Source: Lyngbya sp. PCC 8106 (GTDB lineage: Bacteria; Cyanobacteriota; Cyanobacteriia; Cyanobacteriales; Microcoleaceae). From it: a stretch of DNA of 64,000 nucleotides. The notes below the pieces were generated by a model. It worked only from the letters and a program-made list of their open reading frames with translations, was not told the DNA's origin and made no database searches. The DNA lies in contig NZ_AAVU01000020.1 in the NCBI RefSeq assembly GCF_000169095.1, positions 1 through 64,000 of the forward strand, written 5' to 3'. Both the position numbers and the translations under genes were made by a program. Numbering within the stretch: the first letter of the stretch is position 1; every line of letters begins with the position of its first letter. Below are positions 8,084-15,943 of this stretch, piece by piece.

Positions 8084-11083
8084 TTATTCTGAAGGCTCAA
8101 TATTATCTTTATAATTGTATTCAGAGCGCAACCCCACCCCCACCACTAAAATCACTCGGTTGCCCTGTCTTTCTATCGTATGAACAACTCCTGTCAGATT
8201 GGACAAGTCTACATTCCCAATTTCATTTTGATTAACGCACGATTCCTGATTTTTTGCCATTTCTTTTAAAAGTTCCCCCGTCAATAACCCCTCGGTAGAT
8301 TGTTCTTCAAACTTTGCTTTGGAAAATTCTTGAGTGTTTACGCAGATAAATTGCTGTTTGTATTTTTGCAATACCTCTAACTCAAACTTTGATGACACTT
8401 TTTGCTCCTTTAATAGTGCTAACTCATCGTTTGATGACACTCCTAAACGCTCCCGTATTGCACTTAGAGCTTTTTCGACGTTGATTGCGGTAACACTTGA
8501 CATTATAGGTTTGCCTTTACTGTCAAACTTGGGTTCACCATTTTCATCTAGTAGTTGAAAATTATCTTGAGTTTTCCTAATCAAATCGGCTAATTCAGGA
8601 GCAGTGAGAGTGGAGTCCCAGCTCCACAACCAAGCGGCTAATCCAGCAACTTGAGGTGCAGCAGATGAGGTTCCACCACCTGTTTTACATTCTATCCTAT
8701 TTCCGCTAGTCAAAGCAGGAAAACCTTTTTTACTAATATCGAGTGGGCAATTTGTTGTTGTTTCTCCAAATGCTCGGACAGCTAATTTCTGGTTAGAAAT
8801 AATATTAGATGTGGGAGCATAATCGCCATTACCACAAGATGCTTTAAGTTCATCACTATCAGGATCTTGCTTTACTGAACATCCTTTCCCTGTTACATCT
8901 AGAGATTCTACAACTAGAACGTTTTTAAGAGGCGAAATCTTTCCTCTGTTCAAATCCTCTAGCAGACCTGCTGATGCCCACTTACCGTTATATTCACCTC
9001 TTAATAGTTCACGACGCTTCTTATTTTTCATCTTATTATCGTTTCCAGCAGATTGAACCAATAAAACTCTATTTTCTAAGTTTCGATCACGTATTTTATT
9101 TACTGAGCTTATGGCTTGACTCTTTCTTCTGTTTATTTTATCTTCTTCACTAGCTGATACGCTGTTTATTCCTCCGGAAAAATTCACAACGTGATTACCC
9201 TTCTTTTCTTTAAGTATCTGTAGAAGGTTATCCTCCCAGATCCGTTTGGCATTAAGAGCAAAAATTGGTGCATTTTGGCTGGGATACATTCCAATGATAT
9301 TATTTCCATTTGACCGAGCTGCCATAATACCACTCACTAGAAAACCATGACTATTTTTTACTTTATCTGCTATATCTTCTAACTCATTTACAATCCAACG
9401 AGCTAGAAAACAATTATGGTTTTGTAGTCCATTTACAACTAAATAAACTCTACTGTAAAACATATTTTTAAAATAATCAATCCATCCTTTACAATTTGGC
9501 TTTTTTCTGATAAATAGGGGTATAGAACAATCACGTATTGTATCATGGGGAAAAATACTGCTAAAGAAGGCAATATTTTCGTGGTTTAGTTGGTCTTTTA
9601 TAATGTCCTCCGTATTTTTAAAGATTTTATCAACACTTAATTTGGATGAATATGACAATTTTTTAGAGATCAATTGTTTAGAAGATTGGTATATAGAAAG
9701 CAATTGTTCATCGCCTTGAAATAAATCAAATGATTCTTTAACAGGTTGGTATATATTAAACAAGTTTTCATCATTGCTTTGGGGTAAATTCAACCATCTT
9801 TTGAACTGGTCTTGAATCCAATCAAAACCTTGTTTATAATTTTGAGCGATTACAAATCCCATCGATTGTCTATGAACTGGGTTGCGAAGATTAACATCCT
9901 GATTCATTGGCTCCGAGAAGTAATCTACTACAAAAAGATTGGGTGGATTAGAACCTAGTTGAATTGGTCTTTTATAATTTATATTATCATTTTCCAAGAT
10001 CACGGCTTTCGTTACCTTTAAATATTGGGGAATAAATTCTTTAGGATAATTCTGGGCAGTACTGTTAGTCTGCAAATTTTGGGACGAGCTTTTAGATATA
10101 AGTTGATGAGATAAACCAAAAAGATTTCCTACTGCTTTAGAGAAAGGTGATAAAGTTTTTGATCTTGGTTCTGGAAATTCATTAATTGAACTTTGTGGAG
10201 CTTCGTCCATAATGACAGGGACAGTTGTAACAACAAATGGATAGTTTGATAAGATTTTCTCTACCCTATCTATCCCATTTAAGTCTCCTGTATTTGGAAT
10301 TTCGAGCGTTACAACACTCACTCCTGGAGTAGAACTAATAATCTTTGCTCCCGTTGCTTTAATTGCAGCTTGAATTTCTTCAACTGTGGCATCATCAGAA
10401 AAAACAACTTCCAATTGATTTTGAACTACAACTAGCCCACTGGTATCACTGTCTGGACGAGTGTCTCTCTTCAGTTGGTCTTCTGTAACAGGATTAGGAA
10501 TACGTTCAGGCAAGGCTTCCGATCCTTTAGTCTCTGACGCTGTTTGTCCCTTTAGAGACAACTCATCTTCTTCAGAAAAACCACGAACTTTTAAATTCTT
10601 TGAATTTAATGCCAGAAAAGCAAAGGTATTATCACCTGCATCTGGATAATTAATTTTACTTGTGAAAGAACCCACAACCCGTGAAACCTCACCTGTAATT
10701 CGATTTCCTCCAGGCCCCGCATTGTTTTTAAATTCTATGGGTTTTCCTCCACTCTTCAATCCTGGTACGGTAAACAACTGCACGGGTACAGAACTAAAAC
10801 ATCCTTCTGCTCCCTTCGCCTCATTGAGAGTGAACTGAGTAAAATCTTTATTGAATTGACCCCTAACGTCGTAATATCCCTGTTTGCATCCTGGCAAACT
10901 GCTCTCAATGATTCGGAGCGATCCATCCACTTCAATGGATGGTTTCGGTGGGCTGGATTGGATTTCTCTTAAAATTAGGGGTAAAGTCAAAGCAAATATG
11001 CAAGAAAAGATGGCAATTACTATGAAAACTTTTTTTCTTCTGGATGATCTATTTCTTTCGGACGATTCATTTCTTCTAAACAT
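8084..11083 (-). CDS. Membrane-anchored subtilisin-like (S8) serine protease
   Basis: 999 residues. A basic N terminus and a hydrophobic segment at about 19-41 make a type II membrane anchor. Residues about 215-295 resemble a subtilase propeptide (VVVQNQLEVVFSDDATVEEI). The catalytic serine is in GTSSAAPQVAGL near residue 807, the histidine in HGFLVSGIMAA near 578 and the oxyanion Asn in VVNFSGG near 631. The catalytic Asp is less obvious; FVVDYF near 386 is the best candidate, which would give an unusually long Asp-His insert of about 190 residues. HGFLVSG departs from the standard HGTxVAG. It probably acts in the periplasm or at the cell surface. It is co-directional with the WD40 NTPase and the peptidoglycan-binding gene. 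Confidence 0.88.
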   Translation of the reverse strand: MFRRNESSERNRSSRRKKVFIVIAIFSCIFALTLPLILREIQSSPPKPSIEVDGSLRIIESSLPGCKQGYYDVRGQFNKDFTQFTLNEAKGAEGCFSSVPVQLFTVPGLKSGGKPIEFKNNAGPGGNRITGEVSRVVGSFTSKINYPDAGDNTFAFLALNSKNLKVRGFSEEDELSLKGQTASETKGSEALPERIPNPVTEDQLKRDTRPDSDTSGLVVVQNQLEVVFSDDATVEEIQAAIKATGAKIISSTPGVSVVTLEIPNTGDLNGIDRVEKILSNYPFVVTTVPVIMDEAPQSSINEFPEPRSKTLSPFSKAVGNLFGLSHQLISKSSSQNLQTNSTAQNYPKEFIPQYLKVTKAVILENDNINYKRPIQLGSNPPNLFVVDYFSEPMNQDVNLRNPVHRQSMGFVIAQNYKQGFDWIQDQFKRWLNLPQSNDENLFNIYQPVKESFDLFQGDEQLLSIYQSSKQLISKKLSYSSKLSVDKIFKNTEDIIKDQLNHENIAFFSSIFPHDTIRDCSIPLFIRKKPNCKGWIDYFKNMFYSRVYLVVNGLQNHNCFLARWIVNELEDIADKVKNSHGFLVSGIMAARSNGNNIIGMYPSQNAPIFALNAKRIWEDNLLQILKEKKGNHVVNFSGGINSVSASEEDKINRRKSQAISSVNKIRDRNLENRVLLVQSAGNDNKMKNKKRRELLRGEYNGKWASAGLLEDLNRGKISPLKNVLVVESLDVTGKGCSVKQDPDSDELKASCGNGDYAPTSNIISNQKLAVRAFGETTTNCPLDISKKGFPALTSGNRIECKTGGGTSSAAPQVAGLAAWLWSWDSTLTAPELADLIRKTQDNFQLLDENGEPKFDSKGKPIMSSVTAINVEKALSAIRERLGVSSNDELALLKEQKVSSKFELEVLQKYKQQFICVNTQEFSKAKFEEQSTEGLLTGELLKEMAKNQESCVNQNEIGNVDLSNLTGVVHTIERQGNRVILVVGVGLRSEYNYKDNIEPSE

Positions 11084-11214
11084 GGTTTTGGTGTTAGTTA
11101 TATAGAGTTTTTTCTTATAGGTTGTACATGAAGGTGAGGCTCAGATTAACTGTTGATCGTCTTAGCATTTTCAATCTGATTAAGTGGATCTAATCCAATA
11201 TCTAGTCGTCTGTT

Positions 11215-12309
11215 TTACTCCTGTATGGGGCGACCAGAACCCGTAACACTGAAGTTCAAAATTTGAGCTATAACTTCGTCTGTTCTACTTGCATTTTCAG
11301 GTTTTAGGGTGAACAGCATATTATCGCTATTACAAGCTTCTTGTTCGGTATCGACAGAACAAATAACAGTCAAACTGTTAACAGTGCCAATTGTCAGGAG
11401 TAGTTTTTGTAAACCTTCACTATTTGCAGTAACTTCAGAAGTTGATTCATTAGATAATGGTTGAGGTACAATCTTGCAGCTTATATTTTGTAAGCTTCCG
11501 CTTTTTGCTTTGACTGCTAAAGTTAATTTCCTAGACACAATGTCGCAGCGCTTTTCGGGTGGATATTGGGGACTAAAATAACTTGTACTCCAGGTAATGA
11601 GTGGGGCTGTTTCGTTGTTATCGTTTTGAGCAACTGTAGCGAATGTTTGCGAGATTGGAGTTTCAGGTGTCTCCGAAGCTTGATTATCATTTTCAGCAGG
11701 ATTATTGTTTTCAATAGTTGTAGTCGGGGTTTGCGAAACTTGAGTTCGAGGTTTCCACAAAGCTTGTGTTGTCTTCGGGCCAACAATACCATCCGGCTTT
11801 AAACCCTGATATTTTTGAAAACGAATCACTGCCGCACGAGTTTTTCTCCCAAAAATCCCATCCACTGTTCCTGCGGAAAACCCCCAATTATTCAATTGTT
11901 GCTGAAGCTTTTTTACTTCCTCCCCTTGACTTCTATATTTGAGAAAGCAAGTTTTATAGGCTTCTAAAGCACTGCGGGTTTGCTTTCCAGCAATTCCATC
12001 GACTTGTAGCGCATGAATTCGTTGGAGTTGTTTCACCGCTTTTTCAGTGGTCTGTCCATAATAGCCCGTGCTGCGAAGATCCCCTGGAAAACAATAGGCT
12101 TGCTTGAGATCCTTCTGCAATGTAACGACATTTTGACTGTAATTTCCCCTTCTCAAGACTTCAGCCGTGATCACCGGATGTAACTCTATTAAAGGAGAGA
12201 GAATCAAAATCAAAATTAGTAAACCGGGAACAGAGGAAAGCTCAATACTCGGAACCTCTGACTGTTCTTCCCAGGCTAACCAAATATAGATGCACGATAG
12301 AGTATCCAT
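11215..12309 (-). CDS. Double peptidoglycan-binding-domain protein
   Basis: 364 residues. A hydrophobic segment at about 29-42 (GLLILILILSPLIEL) may anchor it to the membrane. Two PG_binding_1 repeats follow at about 57-118 (GYYGQTTEKAVKQLQ, VDGIAGKQTRSAL) and 125-185 (VDGIFGRKTRAAVIRFQ, PDGIVGPKTTQALW). A low-complexity Thr/Asn/Glu linker leads to a C-terminal domain of about 130 residues with four cysteines and no recognised family. It would tether to the cell wall. It stands first in the minus-strand trio with the protease and the WD40 NTPase. Confidence 0.85.
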   Translation of the reverse strand: MDTLSCIYIWLAWEEQSEVPSIELSSVPGLLILILILSPLIELHPVITAEVLRRGNYSQNVVTLQKDLKQAYCFPGDLRSTGYYGQTTEKAVKQLQRIHALQVDGIAGKQTRSALEAYKTCFLKYRSQGEEVKKLQQQLNNWGFSAGTVDGIFGRKTRAAVIRFQKYQGLKPDGIVGPKTTQALWKPRTQVSQTPTTTIENNNPAENDNQASETPETPISQTFATVAQNDNNETAPLITWSTSYFSPQYPPEKRCDIVSRKLTLAVKAKSGSLQNISCKIVPQPLSNESTSEVTANSEGLQKLLLTIGTVNSLTVICSVDTEQEACNSDNMLFTLKPENASRTDEVIAQILNFSVTGSGRPIQE

Positions 12310-13163
12310 TGGATTTCCCCCTGCTTGTATTCTTTGTTATCTTCAGAATATTTAGATTAACTGCACCCAAGCAAATAGCAAGTTCTCCAGCTTTAATCTC
12401 CGTCAGTCTTGAGTTTGAGCAATTTGGGAAGTGATTTGACTTCGGGGATTCCCCGAACTTTTCACCCAATTTTTATGAATTTTTCAAGCATTAGCAATTT
12501 TCAAGATATTTGGACATTTATCGACCTGTCTGCAAAGTTAATTTCCCACAGTAAAACCAGACTACAGAGAGATATCCAAGAAACGTACTAACCAATGGGT
12601 TAGTTTTTTACCTAACCCAAAGTACAGGTTGCCGATTTAATCATTACAAATTGAAGGTGAGTCCAACAGAACCGACTCGGAGGCTGGACTTGATTAGAGC
12701 GTCATGGAGAGGGAATTGCCAAGTCAAATCACGGGGTTGCCCTTGGGGTCATATCTTCTCTAGCCAATATCATTCTCAACTCTCAGTAATTTCACGGAGA
12801 ACGATGAACTTTTTAATTTTCAAAAGTTCCGTAATTTCCACGTAGATTTTTAAGGTTGTCTGGGTTTATATTAAAAACAAGATGAAAAACAAACCATCTG
12901 AATTGCCACCAACAGTTTACTCAAACCTTAAACAATATAGTAGTTTTTAACTGAAAGTCATGCTCTCTCTTTAACTCGGCTGAAACTCCTTAATTAGCAG
13001 TAACCATTTTGTAACCCCTGGCTTGATTGGTCAGGGTTTTTTTATGAGCCGTTACAGTTTTTAAAATCCGCATATTCCCTGATGTGGCTGGCTTCCAATT
13101 GGGCGTAATCTAGAAGTATGAATCAATCTTTTATTGTTTTAAAAATCAATTAAGGGAGCAACT
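12310..13163. other. Long intergenic region with inverted repeat copy and terminator-like hairpin
   Basis: About 850 bp without a convincing gene. At 12590-12635 a sequence around GGGTTAGTTTTTTACC can itself fold (GGGTTAG with CTAACCC) and is the inverted counterpart of 3636-3678. A hairpin with a T run lies at 13013-13043. The upstream part probably holds the promoter of the minus-strand trio. ORFs here of 60-75 codons have no supporting signals. Confidence 0.45.
13013..13043 (+). terminator. Rho-independent terminator-like hairpin
   Basis: AACCCCTG pairs with CAGGGTT around an 11-base loop and is followed by seven T residues. No plus-strand gene ends nearby, so it may terminate a transcript from an eroded gene or insulate the next gene at 13164. 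Confidence 0.5.
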
Positions 13164-13814
13164 ATGGCGTTAATGGTTCCAGATTGTACGCCTTCAAAAG
13201 CCAGTAGTGGAGAGAAGCGATTATTTCAAACTCTCAGAGATGAATTACCCGATGATTGTTATGTATATTACGAACCCAACGTTAAAGGTTTGTATCCCGA
13301 TTTCATTATTTGGGGGCCAACACTGGGACTATTAATTCTTGAGGTGAAAGGTTGGAGTGCGAGTCAGATTTTACGGGCTAGTGACCAAAACTTTGAAATT
13401 GAACAACCCGGCGGACAGATTGAACTCCAACAGTCCCCACTGAGGCAGGGGAAGGGTTATCAAGACGCTCTGATGAACAAGCTCAAAGGTTATTCAATTC
13501 TCTGTCAGGATGATGGAGATTATCAAGGAAAGCTGGCGTTTCCTATTGGCGTTGGGGCGATAATGACCAGCAATTACAGCAGCCGTCACCCCGGAGTTCG
13601 GTTAATTACTGTTAAGTCAGCACTCGGTTTGGAGTTCAAAGCCGTGATTGTTCTTTGGGTTCAACAGTTCGGTGTTGGTGATGAAGCTGAAGCCAGACGG
13701 GAACTTTACGTTTCAATGACTCGCGCCCAGGATGTGCTGTGTTTGTTCGGGTCGGGGCGGTTTCCTGTTCTGCGGGAATTAGAAGACAGTGATGGTTTTG
13801 ATGTTGCTAGTTGA
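13164..13814 (+). pseudogene. NERD domain fused to UvrD-helicase C terminus by internal deletion
   Basis: 216 codons. The first 130 residues form a NERD nuclease-related domain (EKRLFQTLRDELPDDCYVYY, PDFIIWGPTLGLLILEVKGW). From about residue 140 the sequence becomes the C-terminal end of a UvrD/Rep-type helicase, with the motif V/VI signatures TVKSALGLEFKAVIVL and RRELYVSMTRAQDVLCLFG. The Walker A, Walker B and intervening helicase motifs are missing. The parent gene, a NERD-helicase of usually 600 or more residues, evidently lost its middle near 13570-13590 while staying in frame. The product cannot be an ATPase. NERD proteins are often in mobile or defence contexts. Confidence 0.75.
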
Positions 13815-13936
13815 AGTTTTCCACAACAATTCCAGACCAGATGGCTGGATTTTCATAAAAGTCATGGATTGAGTTGATGTAGAAATAAGCACACCTTTTG
13901 TTAGCCATTCTCGAAAAACTTAAAATTTGTTAAATT

Positions 13937-14263
13937 ATGGACTCTCAACTATTTCTTCTAATTATTGGTATTCTAATTTTAATAATTTTCGGATTGGTTA
14001 TCTGGAAAAATCACCTTCGGTTTTACAAATCAACTGGGTGGTTTTGGAGAGGGGTAATTTGCTTTGTACTGATACACTTCTACTTTATTCCAGTTTTGTT
14101 CGCTCCGCTATTTTTCCAAAATCTGAATTGTTCGGGTGCTATCGGATTAGCGTTCAAAACGCATTTTTACCTGATATATGCTGGAATGATAACATCATTA
14201 ATAATAGTTGGAGTGATTGTTACCCTAACCTTTATAATGAATCTAATATCGATGGCTTTTTGA
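13937..14263 (+). CDS. Small integral membrane protein, paralogue of 3042-3356
   Basis: 108 residues. It shares IWKNHLRFYKSTGWFWRG, FYFIPVLFAPLFF and AIGLAFKTHFY with the 104-residue protein at 3042. Three hydrophobic segments are predicted by eye at 4-24, 38-58 and 76-104. The start was chosen because it aligns with the paralogue. An overlapping frame at 13927 is a shadow. Function unknown. Confidence 0.7.
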   Translation: MDSQLFLLIIGILILIIFGLVIWKNHLRFYKSTGWFWRGVICFVLIHFYFIPVLFAPLFFQNLNCSGAIGLAFKTHFYLIYAGMITSLIIVGVIVTLTFIMNLISMAF

Positions 14264-14307
14264 CGATAAAACAACTCTATTGTTATCGAATAATTCTCTA
14301 GAACAAC

Positions 14308-14712
14308 CTACCCAAACGGCTTCCCCCACCATTTCCAACACTCTTTATTAAATGGCGACTTCCACCGTTGAATTAACTTCTGTTCTAACTGTTGCCGTGC
14401 CTTCCTATCAATCGGAGTATCCCACCAAAAGCCGATTCCCACAAAGGTTTTAATCTGATATTGGTAGTTTAGAGCCAGATAATTCTCAATATATTCTCGA
14501 CAGTCGTGAACTCCTGGCCAACGTTCCTTCGGGGTTTGTTTGGTTTCCCCAACGTATAGCAGCAAGGGCAAGGTATTATCTATGACGAAATAGAGACAAG
14601 TGCGATTGCCATCATCGGGTCTGGTGAAAAATTCTGGATGCTCAAGTCTCAGGGTAAACGGGTTAATTTGTTCGGGGTCGCAGTGATTGGGCTTGAGGTC
14701 AAACAAACTCAT
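14308..14712 (-). CDS. GIY-YIG nuclease-family protein
   Basis: 134 residues. The GIY-YIG core is seen as CLYFVIDN followed by LLLYVGETKQTPKERWPGVH, with later residues HDCREYIENY and a terminal QLEQKLIQRWKSPFNKECW. In this family the catalytic Tyr, Arg and Glu come from these segments. Stand-alone versions of this size are common in cyanobacteria and of unknown target. It sits only about 60 bp from, and divergent to, the truncated cas1, so it or its insertion may mark the left boundary of the CRISPR island. Confidence 0.75.
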   Translation of the reverse strand: MSLFDLKPNHCDPEQINPFTLRLEHPEFFTRPDDGNRTCLYFVIDNTLPLLLYVGETKQTPKERWPGVHDCREYIENYLALNYQYQIKTFVGIGFWWDTPIDRKARQQLEQKLIQRWKSPFNKECWKWWGKPFG

Positions 14713-14773
14713 TTGTTGAGGCGGTGGACTGTTGAGAACGGTTTGCTGATGGTCAAATATCCAACAACTTTCG

Positions 14774-15484
14774 GTGAAGGATAAATTATTAGTTGCCTGT
14801 CAAATTGTGCAAGCCAAACTGAAGAATTCTCGAACCCTTTTGCAACGTCAATATCGCCGTAAACCTTCTGAAATTCTTGATTTAGCGATTAAGAGTTTAA
14901 ATTACTTGACAGAGAAGGCAAGAAACTCCGAAACTTGGGAACGATTGATGGGCTTAGAAGGAGCGGGAGCGGCTGTGTATTTTAAGGCCTTTGGAACTTC
15001 TATCAGCAATTCAGAATTTGTATTCACCGAACGCTCTAAACGTCCACCCGGAAATCCGACCAACGCTTTATTAAGTTTTGGGTATCAAGTCCTATGGAAT
15101 CACATCTATAGTTTGATTGAACTTCAGGGACTCGATCCTTACTTTGGGTGTTTGCATCAAGCTAGTGAACGCCATGCAGCTTTGGCTTCGGATTTGATAG
15201 AAGAATTTCGCGCACCGATTGTTGATTCTCTTGTGTTGTATTTGATTAACCGAAAAATAGTTAATGCTGAAGCCGATTTTGAATATCGCAACGGTGGCTG
15301 TTATCTCAATAATTCAGGACGAGTCAAATATTTAAAGGCTTTTGTATTGCGGATGGAAGAAAAAGTGTCTAGTAATTCGGGAGATTCTCAACCTCGTTGG
15401 GATTTAATTAACCAACAAGTTAAAGTCTTTAAGCGGTTTGTTTATGATTCGGCTAATCAATATCAACCTTACCTGAACCGTTAA
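14774..15484 (+). CDS. cas1: Cas1 integrase, N-terminally truncated
   Basis: 236 codons of the CRISPR adaptation integrase Cas1, which normally has about 320-340. The helical catalytic domain is complete: Glu in MGLEGAGAAVYF near residue 62, His in FGCLHQASERHAA near 127 and the acidic SDLIEEFRAP near 142. The N-terminal beta-sandwich domain, needed for dimer formation, is absent. The only start is GTG at 14774. Upstream is just 60 bp before the divergent GIY-YIG gene, so the missing part was deleted rather than frameshifted. It ends 3 bp before cas2. Spacer acquisition by this Cas1 alone is doubtful. Confidence 0.9.
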   Translation: MKDKLLVACQIVQAKLKNSRTLLQRQYRRKPSEILDLAIKSLNYLTEKARNSETWERLMGLEGAGAAVYFKAFGTSISNSEFVFTERSKRPPGNPTNALLSFGYQVLWNHIYSLIELQGLDPYFGCLHQASERHAALASDLIEEFRAPIVDSLVLYLINRKIVNAEADFEYRNGGCYLNNSGRVKYLKAFVLRMEEKVSSNSGDSQPRWDLINQQVKVFKRFVYDSANQYQPYLNR

Positions 15485-15487
15485 ATT

Positions 15488-15766
15488 ATGCTGTATGTTG
15501 TAGCTTATGACATTCCCAGTAACCAACGCCGAAGACGGGTTTCTAATCTGCTCGAAGGTTATGGAAAGCGAGTTCAATACTCGGTTTTTGAATGCGTTCT
15601 AACTCCCCATAAATACAATGAGTTGCGAAAACGGATGAAACTTCGGGTGAATTTGCAGGAAGACCGCATTCGCTTCTATCCCCTGTCTGGACACACTTGG
15701 AATCAAGTTGAAGCTTGGGGCGTAGGTCAACCTGTTGCTGAAGCTCCCCGTTCAATAATTGTTTAG
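15488..15766 (+). CDS. cas2: Cas2 adaptation protein
   Basis: 92 residues, full length. It opens with MLYVVAYDIPSNQRRRR, where Asp8 is the conserved metal-binding residue, followed by LLEGYGKRVQYSVFEC, typical for Cas2. It forms the Cas1-Cas2 integration complex. It starts 3 bp after the cas1 stop, so the two are one operon, and the leader of the large array begins directly after its stop. Confidence 0.95.
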   Translation: MLYVVAYDIPSNQRRRRVSNLLEGYGKRVQYSVFECVLTPHKYNELRKRMKLRVNLQEDRIRFYPLSGHTWNQVEAWGVGQPVAEAPRSIIV

Positions 15767-15943
15767 CGAGGCTCAGGAAAAATGGCTGTATTGACGAGAT
15801 TTCGTTGGGAGCCTCGATAGTATACTCCGTATTAGTTTCAGCGATTTTATCCCGTTCGGGTGAGACAAAAATTGGCTCGATTTTGGTGAGCCTCGCAAAC
15901 CTCCTCTAGACATCCGACTGGATAAGGGTTTTAATAGAGAGGA
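15767..15943 (+). promoter_or_regulatory. Leader of CRISPR array 1 with terminal inverted repeat
   Basis: AT-rich leader between cas2 and the first repeat. GCGAGGCTCA at about 15766-15775 is the reverse complement of TGAGCCTCGC at about 15888-15897, so a block of about 130 bp is bounded by inverted copies, with further GAGCCTCG and GGCTCGA copies inside. The last 45 bp before the array hold GGATAAGGGTTTTAATAGAG. Transcription of the array is therefore plus-strand. Confidence 0.75.
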
